Positions 26,647-36,376 of a DNA stretch of 64,000 nt are shown in pieces. Source of the DNA: Collimonas arenae. Its GTDB lineage: Bacteria > Pseudomonadota > Gammaproteobacteria > Burkholderiales > Burkholderiaceae_D. The translations under genes were made by a program, and so were the position numbers. Below the pieces are notes generated by a model that had not been told where the DNA came from, made no database searches, and saw nothing but the letters and a program-made list of their open reading frames with translations. Numbering within the stretch: the first letter of the stretch is position 1; the number at the start of each line of letters is the position of its first letter. The stretch covers positions 2,550,620 to 2,614,619 of the forward strand of contig NZ_CP013233.1 of NCBI RefSeq assembly GCF_001584165.1, given 5' to 3'.

Positions 26647-28164
26647 TCAGTCGACTTGTGCCAAGCTCAGATTCAATTGCGAACGCACACCTTCTTCAGC
26701 CTCAGGCTTCGGATTATTCCGTGCGAACTCGATACGATCAAGGTAATCGCGCGAAATATCGCCGGTGATGTAATTACCGTCAAAGCAGGATGCTTCGAAA
26801 TTCAGCAGCAATGGATTGACGTCAGAGATCGAACGCTTCAGCGCGTCGATATCCTGATATACCAGCGCATCGGCAGTAATTTCACGGCAAACTTCTTCAT
26901 CGGTGCGGCCGTAGGCAATCAGTTCGCCACGGGTCGGCATGTCAATGCCGTAGACGTTGGGGAACTTGACTGGTGGCGCAGCCGAGGCAAAGATCACGCG
27001 CTTGGCGCCGGAATCGCGCGCCATTTGCACGATCTCGCGGCTGGTGGTGCCACGCACGATCGAATCATCGACCAGCAACACTGTCTTGCCCTTGAACTCG
27101 GAGCCGATCGCATTCAGTTTCTGACGTACTGATTTCTTGCGGATCGCCTGCCCTGGCATCAGGAAGGTGCGGCCGATGTAGCGATTCTTGATGAAGCCTT
27201 CACGGTATTCGATACCCAGCTTGAGCGCCAGCTGGATTGCCGCCGGACGCGACGAATCCGGAATTGGCATGACTACGTCGATGTCGCCACTGCGAAATTC
27301 ACGCTTGATCTTGTCCGCCAGGTATTCGCCCATTTTCAGGCGGGTGGCGTACACTGACGCGCCGTCAATGATCGAATCCGGACGAGCCAGATAGACAAAT
27401 TCAAACGCGCATGGATTCAGCGTCGGATTCTCAGCGCACTGCTGGTTGTACATCTTGCCGTCGATATCGATGAAGATCGCTTCGCCCGGCATCACATCGC
27501 GCAGGAAACGGAAGCCCAGGCCTTCCAGCGCAACCGATTCGCTGGCGACCACGTATTCGGTGCCCTTGTCGGTTTCGTTGGCGCCGATGCACAGCGGACG
27601 AATGCCGTAAGGATCGCGGAAAGCCAGCAAACCGTGGCCGGCGATCTGCGCCACAACGGCGTAGGAGCCACGCACCCGCTTGTGAACGTTGGCGACCGCC
27701 TTGAACAGCACGCCCGGATCCAGCGAGTAGCCGATCGTGGCTTGCTGGATTTCGTGCGCGAGCACATTCAGCAGCACTTCAGTATCGGAGTCGGTGTTGA
27801 TGTGCCGACGATCGTTCTTGAACATCTCGATCTTCAACTGCTCGGCGTTGGTCAGGTTGCCGTTATGCGCCAGGATGATGCCGAACGGCGCATTGACGTA
27901 GAACGGTTGCGCCTCTTCCGCGCTCGCAGTACCGGCGGTTGGGTAGCGCACTTGGCCGATGCCGTAGTTACCCGGCAGCGAGCGCATGTTACGGGTACGG
28001 AAAACGTCGCGCACCAGGCCGTTGGCCTTGTGCATGAAGAATCCGTTGCCGTGGTTGGTTGCAATGCCCGCCGCATCCTGGCCGCGATGTTGCAAAAGCA
28101 ACAATGCGTCATAAATGAGTTGATTGGCGGGATTTTGGGAAGCGATGCCGACTATGCCACACAT
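26647..28164 (-). CDS. purF: Amidophosphoribosyltransferase
   Basis: 505 residues, normal length. The mature N-terminal nucleophile Cys2 is in MCGIVGIASQNPANQ, followed by LLQHRGQDAAGIAT of the class II glutaminase domain. The C-terminal PRPP-binding domain has VLLVDDSIVRGTTSREIV and GIDMPTRGELIAYGRTDEE. It makes phosphoribosylamine from PRPP and glutamine, the first step of purine synthesis. It lies downstream of cvpA as in E. coli. Confidence 0.98.
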   Translation of the reverse strand: MCGIVGIASQNPANQLIYDALLLLQHRGQDAAGIATNHGNGFFMHKANGLVRDVFRTRNMRSLPGNYGIGQVRYPTAGTASAEEAQPFYVNAPFGIILAHNGNLTNAEQLKIEMFKNDRRHINTDSDTEVLLNVLAHEIQQATIGYSLDPGVLFKAVANVHKRVRGSYAVVAQIAGHGLLAFRDPYGIRPLCIGANETDKGTEYVVASESVALEGLGFRFLRDVMPGEAIFIDIDGKMYNQQCAENPTLNPCAFEFVYLARPDSIIDGASVYATRLKMGEYLADKIKREFRSGDIDVVMPIPDSSRPAAIQLALKLGIEYREGFIKNRYIGRTFLMPGQAIRKKSVRQKLNAIGSEFKGKTVLLVDDSIVRGTTSREIVQMARDSGAKRVIFASAAPPVKFPNVYGIDMPTRGELIAYGRTDEEVCREITADALVYQDIDALKRSISDVNPLLLNFEASCFDGNYITGDISRDYLDRIEFARNNPKPEAEEGVRSQLNLSLAQVD

Positions 28165-28244
28165 GGTGGACTCCTAAACAATAAACAATTCGTTACGGCT
28201 CAATGGCGGCTGCATAAAGATGCAGGCAATCCATTACAGCAAAT

Positions 28245-28733
28245 TCAAAACTTCAGATGGCTCGCAAACTCCCCTGGCAAATAGGGGATGACGGTTCGCG
28301 CTGCGGTTTCCGCCAGCGGGCTGAGCATCGCATCGCGCCAGAAAGGCTGTTGCGGTATTGCCGTAGCACCACACACCAGAACTGCCGCCAGCACGATCAC
28401 CAGGCCACGGGCCAGTCCAAACATCACACCAAGCCCATGATCCACCACACCCAGGCCACTGGCCTTGATCACGGCATTGAGCGCCATGCTCAATAACATC
28501 ATTAATAACCTTACGCCAATAAACAGCGCCAGGAAAGCCACGATTAATCGCGCTACATGTCCCGGAATCGCATCGGGGAGCAATTCTGCCAGATTTTCAC
28601 CATATGCGTTGGCGATCACCAAAGCAATCACCCAGCTCGCCAGCGACAGAATTTCCTTCACCAAGCCACGCAAAGTGCTGATCACCACCGAGCAGATCAG
28701 CACGAACAACACCAGGTAATCGAAAATTGTCAC
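28245..28733 (-). CDS. cvpA: CvpA family membrane protein
   Basis: 162 residues with four hydrophobic helices (MTIFDYLVLFVLICSVVIS, LASWVIALVIANAYGENLA, LIVAFLALFIGVRLLMMLL, GLARGLVIVLAAVLVCGA). The N-terminal DYLVL..I and GxxRGxxKE-like GLVKEILSL fit CvpA, named for colicin V production, with roles in biofilm and envelope stress. It sits between the SPOR-domain gene and purF, the conserved cvpA-purF order. Confidence 0.93.
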   Translation of the reverse strand: MTIFDYLVLFVLICSVVISTLRGLVKEILSLASWVIALVIANAYGENLAELLPDAIPGHVARLIVAFLALFIGVRLLMMLLSMALNAVIKASGLGVVDHGLGVMFGLARGLVIVLAAVLVCGATAIPQQPFWRDAMLSPLAETAARTVIPYLPGEFASHLKF

Positions 28734-28823
28734 GCGGCTCAGGGGTTTCTGATCAGTAATCCATATGGCGCAAATAACGCGAAAATCAAGCCACGCATAT
28801 CAAGCACACTTCGGGCCATTCAT

Positions 28824-29783
28824 TTAGCCTGGGATCAAACTGCCGTTGAGGCCTAGCTTGGCCAGCTTGGCGCGTGTTTTTTCGGCCTCTTCCTTGCTGC
28901 TGAACGGACCGACACGGATGCGAATGCGCTCGCCGCTGGCAGTCGGCACTTTCTGCGTATAGGAACGAATACCGGCGCCTTTCAGCTTGCCCTGCAGTTC
29001 ATTGACCCTGTCCTGGGACTCCAGCGCGGCGACCTGCAGCACGAATTTACCAGGCTTCTTCTCTGGCGCTGGCGTGGCATCGCTGTGACCATCCAGAATT
29101 GCCAGCGCACGGGCTGAATCGTCATTCTTGTCGGCCATCGGGTCGGACTTGGCCTTGGCCTCTACTTTCGGCTTGGCTTCCGGCTTTGGCTTCACTTCAG
29201 GTTTAGGCGCAACCGGCTTCGGCGTCGGCATCGGCATCGGCGGCGTTACAGCAGCCAGACTATCGGGCGTGGCAGGCTTGACGGTGGCGCTTGCCGGCGG
29301 TGTCGTTATCGGCGCAGGCGCTGCGACGGCTGGTGGCGTGACGGCCGCTGCGGCAGGCGGGGTGCTGCTGGCAGGATCAACGATTTCTTCCTGCTTATCG
29401 AGGCCGCTGCTGCTGACCGATGCAGCGGAGCTGGCAGACGCGCTGGCTTCCGGCTTGTCGCGCGAAGGAATCTGGATGGCGATATCTTCCGGCAGCGGTT
29501 TCGGTTCGGAATCGAGGATCATCGGCAGCACGATCACCACCGCCAGCACCAGCGCGATGGCACCGACCAGGCGGCGACGGGCGCGCTTCTTTTCCGGCAG
29601 TACCGGATCTACCGCTTCGTTCTGCTGATTGGCAGCCTTGCTGGCCCGGGCTTTGCGGGTCCGCAAAGGCAGTTCCGCCTGCTCGGCGCCGGGGCCGATT
29701 CCAGTATCGTCCCTGGAACGATAAACGCCCTGATCAGGGTCTGTTTGCTGCTTGTTTTTGCGAAGAAAAGAGAACAAACCCAT
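28824..29783 (-). CDS. SPOR-domain protein (DedD-like)
   Basis: 319 residues: a basic cytoplasmic N-terminus (KKRARRRLVGAIALV), one TM helix (about 72-90), a long Ala/Pro/Lys-rich periplasmic linker, and a C-terminal SPOR domain (about 243-319) with GKFVLQVAALESQDRVNELQ and RIRIRVGPFSSKEEAEKTRA. SPOR domains bind denuded glycans at the division septum. Gene order folC-SPOR-cvpA-purF parallels folC-dedD-cvpA-purF of E. coli. Confidence 0.92.
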   Translation of the reverse strand: MGLFSFLRKNKQQTDPDQGVYRSRDDTGIGPGAEQAELPLRTRKARASKAANQQNEAVDPVLPEKKRARRRLVGAIALVLAVVIVLPMILDSEPKPLPEDIAIQIPSRDKPEASASASSAASVSSSGLDKQEEIVDPASSTPPAAAAVTPPAVAAPAPITTPPASATVKPATPDSLAAVTPPMPMPTPKPVAPKPEVKPKPEAKPKVEAKAKSDPMADKNDDSARALAILDGHSDATPAPEKKPGKFVLQVAALESQDRVNELQGKLKGAGIRSYTQKVPTASGERIRIRVGPFSSKEEAEKTRAKLAKLGLNGSLIPG

Positions 29784-29834
29784 GCGATATATTTTGCTAG
29801 TTGGCGGATCCGAATCGAATCCGCTTGAAAATCG

Positions 29835-31145
29835 TCAGTGGAATCCGAATTTCCTGGCTTGCATGACACCAGCCACCGTCAGGAATGATCCGAAAACCAC
29901 AATTCTATCATTCTCACCTGCCCTGCTTAAGGCATTTGCGTAAGCTTCTGCAGGAGAATCAAAGGAAAGCACGCTGGACTCGGCATTGGCGCCATCCCCT
30001 GTACGGACACCAGCCTCGGACAAACGTTCTTTCAATTGCTCGCCGGAGGCCGCGCGCGGTAACGGCAATGCGGTCAGGCACCAGTGGTCGATGCGGCCCT
30101 TCAGTTGGGTGACGATGCCTTCAATATCCTTGTCCAGCATGGCGCCGAATACTGCATAGGTGTAAGGATGGAAGCCCATGTTGTCGAGATTCTGCGCCAG
30201 CGTCGCCGCCGCATGCGGATTATGTGCAACGTCCAGGATCACCAGCGGCTGTCCAGGCAGCACCTGGAAACGCCCCGGAAGATCCATCATGGCGAAGCCG
30301 TTGCGCACTTCCTGCGCGCCTACCGGCAAACGATCGCGCAACACTTCCAGCGCAGCCAGTGCGGCCGAGGCATTCAGCAACTGATTAGCACCGCGCAAGC
30401 TGGGGTAACCCAGTGAATTACGGCGCTGGCCGCGGCCGCCGTAGTTCCATTGTTGCTTGTCGCCGGTATAGTTGAAATCACGCCCCATCAGCCACAGGTC
30501 GGCACCGATCGCGTTGGCGTGATCGATCAGAGATTGCGGCGGCACCGGGTCGCTGCAAATGGCCGCTTTGCCTGCGCGGAAGATGCCAGCCTTTTCAAAG
30601 CCGATTTTCTCGCGCGTATCGCCCAGGTAATCGGTGTGATCGATATCAACGCTGGTGACAATGGACACATCCGCATCGACAATATTGACCGCATCCAACC
30701 GCCCACCAAGGCCAACTTCAAGAATTACCACGTCGAGATTGGCATTGGCCAGCAAATGCATGATGGCCAAGGTCGTGAATTCAAAATAGGTCAGCGAAAT
30801 ATCGCCGCGCTGCGCTTCCACTGCTTCAAAACTGGCAATCAGCGCCGCATCCGACGCCGATTCGCCGCCTATGCGGGCACGCTCGTTGAAATCCAGGAAA
30901 TGTGGCTTGATATAGAGACCGACCTTGTAACCGGCGCGCAGCAGTATCGACTCCAGCATGGCACAGGTCGATCCCTTGCCGTTGGTACCGGCTACCATGA
31001 TGACCGGACAGGTGAATTGCAGCCGCAGCCGCTCCTTCACCTGCACTACCCGGTCCAGGCCCATATCGATGGTCTTGAAATGACGCGACTCTAGCAATGT
31101 GAGCCAGTCGGCGAGCGTTACCGGTTTAGACGGCATATTTGGCAT
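29835..31145 (-). CDS. folC: Bifunctional dihydrofolate/folylpolyglutamate synthase
   Basis: 436 residues from ATG 31145 (MPNMPSKPVTLADWL). The frame is open to 31253 but that part crosses the accD terminator. Mur-ligase-type ATP loop VIMVAGTNGKGSTCAM, then SPH-equivalent YIKPHFLDFNERARI, ILEVGLGGRLDAVN and LDVAHNPHAA. It adds glutamate to dihydropteroate and to tetrahydrofolate. It follows accD and precedes the SPOR gene, as in many proteobacteria. Confidence 0.96.
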   Translation of the reverse strand: MPNMPSKPVTLADWLTLLESRHFKTIDMGLDRVVQVKERLRLQFTCPVIMVAGTNGKGSTCAMLESILLRAGYKVGLYIKPHFLDFNERARIGGESASDAALIASFEAVEAQRGDISLTYFEFTTLAIMHLLANANLDVVILEVGLGGRLDAVNIVDADVSIVTSVDIDHTDYLGDTREKIGFEKAGIFRAGKAAICSDPVPPQSLIDHANAIGADLWLMGRDFNYTGDKQQWNYGGRGQRRNSLGYPSLRGANQLLNASAALAALEVLRDRLPVGAQEVRNGFAMMDLPGRFQVLPGQPLVILDVAHNPHAAATLAQNLDNMGFHPYTYAVFGAMLDKDIEGIVTQLKGRIDHWCLTALPLPRAASGEQLKERLSEAGVRTGDGANAESSVLSFDSPAEAYANALSRAGENDRIVVFGSFLTVAGVMQARKFGFH

Positions 31146-31203
31146 ATGAAAACCCAGCGGAAAGCCTGCTCCGGCAACTGCAATTGCAATCCGAAGCCGG
31201 CCT

Positions 31204-31239
31204 AAAAAACAAAAAGCCCGAACCGACGACAGTTCAGGC
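31204..31239 (-). terminator. Rho-independent terminator after accD
   Basis: On the minus strand GCCTGAAC and GTTCGGGC pair (one G-T wobble) around a GTCGTCG-like loop and are followed by TTTTTGTTTTTTAGG. It lies 20 bases past the accD stop and ends before the folC ATG, so folC must be read from readthrough or its own promoter. This is the clearest terminator of the window. Confidence 0.85.
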
Positions 31240-31259
31240 CGTGACCAGCACACTTCACA

Positions 31260-32132
31260 TCAAGCGATGGATTCGGCCGGCTGATCTTGCAACAACGCCA
31301 ACAAACGCGCGATTTCTTCACGCATCTTGCGACGATCGACAATCATGTCGACGGCCCCCTTGGTGACCAGGAACTCGGCACGCTGGAAACCTTCCGGCAA
31401 TTTTTCACGCACGGTATTCTCGATCACGCGCGGGCCGGCGAAGCCGATCAGCGCTTTCGGTTCAGCGATCACAACGTCGCCCATGAAGGCAAAGGAGGCA
31501 GACACGCCACCCATGGTCGGGTCGGTCAGCACGCTAATGAAAGGTAATTTCTTTTCCGACAACTTGGTCAGCATCGAAGTGGTCTTGGCCATTTGCATCA
31601 GCGACAGCAAGCCTTCCTGCATCCGCGCGCCACCAGTGGCGGTGATGCAGATGAACGGCACTTTTTGCTCCAGTGCAACCTGGGCGCCGCGCACAAAGCG
31701 CTCGCCCACCACGGAACCCATCGAGCCGCCCATGAATTCGAATTCAAAGCAGGCCACGACGACCGGCAGGCTCATGATGGAGCCGCCCAACACGATCAGT
31801 GCATCGGTTTCGCCGGTGGCGTCCATTGCCGCCTTCAGGCGGTCCGGATACTTCTTGCTGTCCTTGAACTTGAGGGTATCGATCGGCAGTGCTTCCTGGC
31901 CGATTTCGTAACGACCGCCGGCATCCAGCAAGGCGTCCAGACGTTCGCGGGCACGAATGCGCATGTGATGGCTGCATTTCGGGCAAACGTGGATATTCGA
32001 TTCGAGATCGGTGCGATACAAAACCGCCTCGCAAGACGGGCATTTGACCCACAATCCCTCAGGGATGGACTTGCGCGTTGCCGACTCGTTGCGCTGAATA
32101 CGTGGGGGCAGTAATTTTTCTAGCCAGCTCAT
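31260..32132 (-). CDS. accD: Acetyl-CoA carboxylase carboxyltransferase subunit beta
   Basis: 290 residues from ATG 32132 ([10 protein letters not shown]), chosen because GAAGGAGG lies about 8 bases upstream; the frame is open 96 bases further. The N-terminal four-Cys zinc ribbon is [12 protein letters not shown]...HVCPKCSHH. The carboxyltransferase domain follows with [31 protein letters not shown] and [16 protein letters not shown]. With AccA it transfers carboxyl from biotin to acetyl-CoA to form malonyl-CoA, which also feeds the polyene pathway of this window. Confidence 0.97.
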   Translation of the reverse strand: MSWLEKLLPPRIQRNESATRKSIPEGLWVKCPSCEAVLYRTDLESNIHVCPKCSHHMRIRARERLDALLDAGGRYEIGQEALPIDTLKFKDSKKYPDRLKAAMDATGETDALIVLGGSIMSLPVVVACFEFEFMGGSMGSVVGERFVRGAQVALEQKVPFICITATGGARMQEGLLSLMQMAKTTSMLTKLSEKKLPFISVLTDPTMGGVSASFAFMGDVVIAEPKALIGFAGPRVIENTVREKLPEGFQRAEFLVTKGAVDMIVDRRKMREEIARLLALLQDQPAESIA

Positions 32133-32433
32133 GGAGCGACCTCCTTCAGATTTTTTCTTGCCGAATTGTACCTTCAACCCCAAAACGGCGAAACAATAAA
32201 TACATTTGCGGGACAGGGCTCGACCCACTGTAGGACAGAGTTTAAGTGCCGCGATGGCGCGGCAAGCGGCTCTGCCCCAGCAAATCAGACAACAATTTTC
32301 AAATTTACAATAAAAATAGTCGGGCTGAATTCAAAAACCACGGCAGCAGGACGAATTACCTACCCACAACCAAAGCCAGACATTATCGGCAATTTGCTAC
32401 GAATTCCGATTAAATTGCAATTTCAACCACAAA
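32133..32433. other. Spacer between trpA and accD
   Basis: About 300 AT-rich bases. A 6-bp hairpin GCCGCG-ATGG-CGCGGC lies at 32248-32263 but has no T-run behind it on either strand. Apart from the strong accD ribosome binding site I see nothing else. It presumably contains the accD promoter. Confidence 0.4.
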
Positions 32434-33231
32434 CTACTCGTCCAGCGCCTTGCGAATTCCAGAAAGAAAATTTTCCACGGCGGCGACCGCCTGCTCGCGC
32501 GGAGTATTTTCCAGTTCTTGGATGATCCGGCTGCCGATCACTACTGCATCCGATACCTGCGCCACCGCCTTGGCTGTGGCCGCATCGCGAATGCCAAAAC
32601 CGACGCCGATTGGCAATTTGACATGTTTGCGGATCGCCGCCACACGTGCGGCGACTTCAGTCGTATCGATGTTGGCGGCGCCCGTCACCCCCTTCAACGA
32701 CACATAATACGTGAATCCGCCGCCGACTTTGGCGACCTGCTGGATCCGCTTTTCGGTCGAGGTCGGCGCCAGCAGGAAGATCGGATCCATGCCGTTCGCC
32801 TGCATTTTGGCCGCAAATTCCTCGCACTCCTCGGGCGGATAATCGACCACGATACTGCCGTCGACGCCAGCTTCCTTGGCTGCGGCAATAAAGGCATCGA
32901 CTCCCATCCGCTCGAGCGGATTGGCATAGCCCATCAAGACCACCGGCGTGGTGCTGTTGTCCTGCCGGAATTGCCTTACATAACCGAGCACGTCATGCAG
33001 GCTGACGCCGAATTTCAGCGCCCGCTCACAGGCACGCTGAATGACCGGCCCTTCCGCCATCGGGTCGGAGAACGGCACGCCCAGTTCAAGGATGTCGGCG
33101 CCGCCGCGGACCAACGCGTGCATCAGCGGCACAGTCAGTTCCGGCGCCGGATCGCCGGCGGTGATGAAGGGAATCAAACCCTTCTTGTTGTTTGCGGCAA
33201 GAGCGGCCAATGTGGCTTGGATTCGGGACAT
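32434..33231 (-). CDS. trpA: Tryptophan synthase alpha subunit
   Basis: 265 residues from ATG 33231 ([11 protein letters not shown]); the frame upstream to 33330 is not conserved in character. Motifs: [17 protein letters not shown] (catalytic Glu near the next helix), [20 protein letters not shown] (catalytic Asp) and [18 protein letters not shown]. It cleaves indole-3-glycerol phosphate and channels indole to TrpB, encoded about 100 bases upstream. Confidence 0.97.
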   Translation of the reverse strand: MSRIQATLAALAANNKKGLIPFITAGDPAPELTVPLMHALVRGGADILELGVPFSDPMAEGPVIQRACERALKFGVSLHDVLGYVRQFRQDNSTTPVVLMGYANPLERMGVDAFIAAAKEAGVDGSIVVDYPPEECEEFAAKMQANGMDPIFLLAPTSTEKRIQQVAKVGGGFTYYVSLKGVTGAANIDTTEVAARVAAIRKHVKLPIGVGFGIRDAATAKAVAQVSDAVVIGSRIIQELENTPREQAVAAVENFLSGIRKALDE

Positions 33232-33330
33232 AGTATTCTTTGATATGAGTTGCGTATGACGGATTACGTGTTGTTTAGTCCGCAGCAAACTTTGACAGCC
33301 ACTGCGGACAAGGCCGGCAACTGATCGCAA

Positions 33331-34602
33331 TCAGCCCAGTTTCAAACGCTCCGCTACGGTATGCATGTCCTTGTCGCCGCGGCCGGACAGATTGGCGAGG
33401 ACGATCTTATCCTTCGGCAAGGTTGCCGCCAACTTGGCGGCATAAGCCAGCGCGTGGCTCGATTCCAGTGCAGGGATAATCCCTTCAATGCGGCAACAGG
33501 TATGGAATGCCGCCAATGCCTCGTCGTCGGTCACGGTTTCGTAGGTGGCGCGACCGGAATCCTTCAACCAGGCGTGTTCAGGGCCGACACCCGGATAATC
33601 GAGACCAGCGGAAATCGAATGAGTCTCGATAATCTGGCCATTTTCATCCTGCAACAGATAAGTGCGGTTGCCATGCAGTACGCCCGGCGAACCCAGCGTC
33701 AGTGAAGCCGAATGCTTGCCGCTGGCCAGGCCCTCACCGGCAGCTTCCACGCCGACCAGACGTACATCATGATGATCGATGTAGGGATAGAAAATTCCCA
33801 TTGCATTGGAGCCGCCGCCGACGCAGGCGATCACGTGGTCCGGCTGACGCCCGGTCATCTCCGGCATCTGCACCAGGCATTCGTTACCGATCACCGATTG
33901 GAAATCGCGCACCATCATCGGATACGGATGTGGGCCGGCGACAGTGCCGATGATATAGAACGTATCTTCGACGTTGGTGACCCAATCGCGCATGGCTTCG
34001 TTGAGCGCATCCTTCAAGGTTTTCGAGCCGGACTCGACCGGTACCACTTTGGCGCCCAGCAGATTCATCCGATAGACGTTCTGCATCTGCCGCTTGACGT
34101 CTTCGCTACCCATGTAGACCACGCACTCCAAGCCAAAACGGGCGCAGATGGTTGCCGTGGCAACGCCGTGCTGGCCGGCGCCGGTTTCCGCGATCACACG
34201 CGGCTTGCCCATGCGTTTGGCCAGCAAGGCCTGGCCAATGACGTTATTGATCTTATGGGCGCCGGTATGGTTCAGGTCTTCACGCTTGAAATAGATCTGC
34301 GCGCCGCCCATCTGCTCAGACCAGCGCTTGGCGTGATAGATCGGGCTGGGACGGCCGACGTAGTGCTTCAGCTCGCTATGAAATTCGGCCAGGAATTGCG
34401 GCTCATTTTGATATTTGGCATAGGCCTGTTGCAGTTCGGACAGCGCCAATGTCAGCGTTTCCGAAACAAAACTGCCACCATACATGCCGAAATGGCCGGT
34501 TGCGTCCGGCAGGTTGTATTGCGCGCTTTGACGCAAACTGGTGCTGGTGCTGGCGATGGCTTGGCGCTCGGCGTATTGCTCGAGCGAGTTGAATTCTTTC
34601 AT
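33331..34602 (-). CDS. trpB: Tryptophan synthase beta subunit
   Basis: 423 residues from ATG 34602 ([14 protein letters not shown]). The PLP Lys is in [13 protein letters not shown] (about residue 115), with [13 protein letters not shown] and the phosphate-binding [14 protein letters not shown]. It condenses indole with serine. It lies between trpF and trpA. Length is about 25 residues above E. coli TrpB because of an N-terminal extension usual in betaproteobacteria. Confidence 0.98.
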   Translation of the reverse strand: MKEFNSLEQYAERQAIASTSTSLRQSAQYNLPDATGHFGMYGGSFVSETLTLALSELQQAYAKYQNEPQFLAEFHSELKHYVGRPSPIYHAKRWSEQMGGAQIYFKREDLNHTGAHKINNVIGQALLAKRMGKPRVIAETGAGQHGVATATICARFGLECVVYMGSEDVKRQMQNVYRMNLLGAKVVPVESGSKTLKDALNEAMRDWVTNVEDTFYIIGTVAGPHPYPMMVRDFQSVIGNECLVQMPEMTGRQPDHVIACVGGGSNAMGIFYPYIDHHDVRLVGVEAAGEGLASGKHSASLTLGSPGVLHGNRTYLLQDENGQIIETHSISAGLDYPGVGPEHAWLKDSGRATYETVTDDEALAAFHTCCRIEGIIPALESSHALAYAAKLAATLPKDKIVLANLSGRGDKDMHTVAERLKLG

Positions 34603-34667
34603 GGTATTTCTCTCTGTATGATGTGCTGACTCTGTCGTGCCGCGCACATGATGCGCGGCTATCCGGA

Positions 34668-35342
34668 CTATAAGCCGCCGATTTCGGCGTCTGCCTGCCG
34701 TACCGCATCGATGAATGCGCGTATCTTGGCGGCGTCCTTGATGCCCTTTTCCTGTTCGACGCCACTGCTGATGTCGACCGCAAAAGGACGTACGCGTTTT
34801 ACCGCGTCAGTCGCATTGTGCACGCTCAAGCCACCACTTAAAACGACCTGAGGCGCGAGTTCTTTTGGGATGAGAGACCAATCAAATACCTTTCCACTAC
34901 CACCGTAACCTTCCACCAGCGTATCCAGCAGCAAACCTGCAAACAACCGGCTGCCGGAGCGATAGGCCTGAGCGTATTCTAGCAAATCGGCGGCAACATG
35001 AGCAGTTCCGACGCGCATTGCCTGGATGAACGGTCGATTGACCCGTTGTGCCAATGCAGCGCCATGTGCCACGGTTTCGTCACCATGGAATTGCAACAAT
35101 GACACCGGCGCCTCGGCGACGACATCCGCCAGTTGCCCCGGCTCGGCATTGACGAACAGGCCGACGGTCGTGATGAACGGCGGCACGGTGGCCAGCAAGC
35201 GTGCCGCCTGTTGCGGCGTCACGTAGCGCGGACTCTTTGGATAAAAAACGAAACCAAGCGCATCTGCGCCTGCGACGATGGCCGCCTGAACATCCTGCTC
35301 ACGGGTCAGGCCGCAGATCTTGATTCTGGTACGGTGGCTCAT
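34668..35342 (-). CDS. trpF: Phosphoribosylanthranilate isomerase
   Basis: 224 residues, TIM barrel. [16 protein letters not shown] carries the catalytic Cys, with [23 protein letters not shown] and [16 protein letters not shown], then [16 protein letters not shown] (catalytic Asp). It converts phosphoribosylanthranilate to CdRP. First of the trpF-trpB-trpA run; it is separate from trpC, as in most betaproteobacteria. Confidence 0.97.
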   Translation of the reverse strand: MSHRTRIKICGLTREQDVQAAIVAGADALGFVFYPKSPRYVTPQQAARLLATVPPFITTVGLFVNAEPGQLADVVAEAPVSLLQFHGDETVAHGAALAQRVNRPFIQAMRVGTAHVAADLLEYAQAYRSGSRLFAGLLLDTLVEGYGGSGKVFDWSLIPKELAPQVVLSGGLSVHNATDAVKRVRPFAVDISSGVEQEKGIKDAAKIRAFIDAVRQADAEIGGL

Positions 35343-35451
35343 GGTGCACTATATTTCATCTGGGTGATTGAATGGCAAGCAAGTTGCCGCACGCAGTCAA
35401 TATACCACTTTGAGAGACATGATAAATCAATAACAAAAATGGTTAACCCGC

Positions 35452-36261
35452 TTACAGCCACGGCAGCAACGCTGTCGGTTGCTGCGGTAATTGCCATTTT
35501 TGGTCATATGCGACCTGGGCCAGGTACAAGCCATCCGGCATGAAGGTCGGCGCCGCGCGACTTCGATCACGTTGCTGCAGCAAATCAGCTATCCATTCCG
35601 GCGGTTTGCTGGCGCTGCCAGTGTAGATCAGAGAACCGACGATATTGCGCACCATATGATGCAGAAAGGCGTTGGCCCGCAGGCTGAAGACGATCAGGTC
35701 GCCACGTCGCTCGATACGGATCTCTTCCATCGTGCGGACCGGTGATTTGGCTTGACACTCCACCGCGCGGAACGCGGAAAAATCGTGGGTGCCGATCAGA
35801 TGCGCCGCCGCTGCACGCATCAGGTCAACATCAAGCGAGCGAAATACCCAGCCGGCCTTTCCCTCCAATAGTGGTGAACGGACTGGATTGTTGTAGAGAA
35901 GATAATGGTAGGTGCGGGCTGTCGCACTGAAACGGGCATGGAATTGATTTTCCTGGTCAGCATCGGTGGCCTGCGGCAATTCGCAGGACCAGCGCACCGC
36001 AATCGACGGAGGCAGGAAGGCATTCAGGCCACGCACCCAGGAAAACGATTCGCGCGACAAATCGGTGTCGAAATGCACCACCTGCTCCAACGCATGTACC
36101 CCGGAGTCGGTACGGCCTGCACAAGTCGTGTCGATCGACGTCAGGGTGAATTTTTGCAAGGCGGCCTCCAGTCTGTCCTGCACGGTCTTGCCGCTAGGCT
36201 GAGTCTGCCATCCCTGCCAGGGAGTGCCATCGTACTGCACGCCGAGAACGATCCGCTTCAA
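35452..36261 (-). CDS. truA: tRNA pseudouridine(38-40) synthase TruA
   Basis: 269 residues from TTG 36261, the E. coli TruA length. An ATG at 36303 would add 14 residues but lies in the loop of the fimV terminator, and TGGAG sits right before the TTG. Motifs: [32 protein letters not shown] with the catalytic Asp, and [16 protein letters not shown]. The enzyme makes pseudouridine in the anticodon stem-loop of several tRNAs. It lies between fimV and trpF, as truA does in pseudomonads and Burkholderiales. Confidence 0.95.
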   Translation of the reverse strand: MKRIVLGVQYDGTPWQGWQTQPSGKTVQDRLEAALQKFTLTSIDTTCAGRTDSGVHALEQVVHFDTDLSRESFSWVRGLNAFLPPSIAVRWSCELPQATDADQENQFHARFSATARTYHYLLYNNPVRSPLLEGKAGWVFRSLDVDLMRAAAAHLIGTHDFSAFRAVECQAKSPVRTMEEIRIERRGDLIVFSLRANAFLHHMVRNIVGSLIYTGSASKPPEWIADLLQQRDRSRAAPTFMPDGLYLAQVAYDQKWQLPQQPTALLPWL

Positions 36262-36276
36262 TGCAACTCCAGTCGT

Positions 36277-36316
36277 AAAAGAAATGAAAACGGGCGCTAG
36301 CATAACGCTGCGCCCG
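36277..36316 (-). terminator. Terminator between fimV and truA
   Basis: On the minus strand CGGGCGC and GCGCCCG (36310-36316 and 36291-36297) form a 7-bp GC stem with a 12-base loop, followed by TTTTCATTTCTTTT. It should end fimV transcription and lies over the in-frame ATG sometimes taken as the truA start. Confidence 0.75.
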
Positions 36317-36376
36317 CCAAAAGCAAATACTAAGCTATTTTTCTATACTGCTGTTTTACTGTTTATCCTCTACGGC

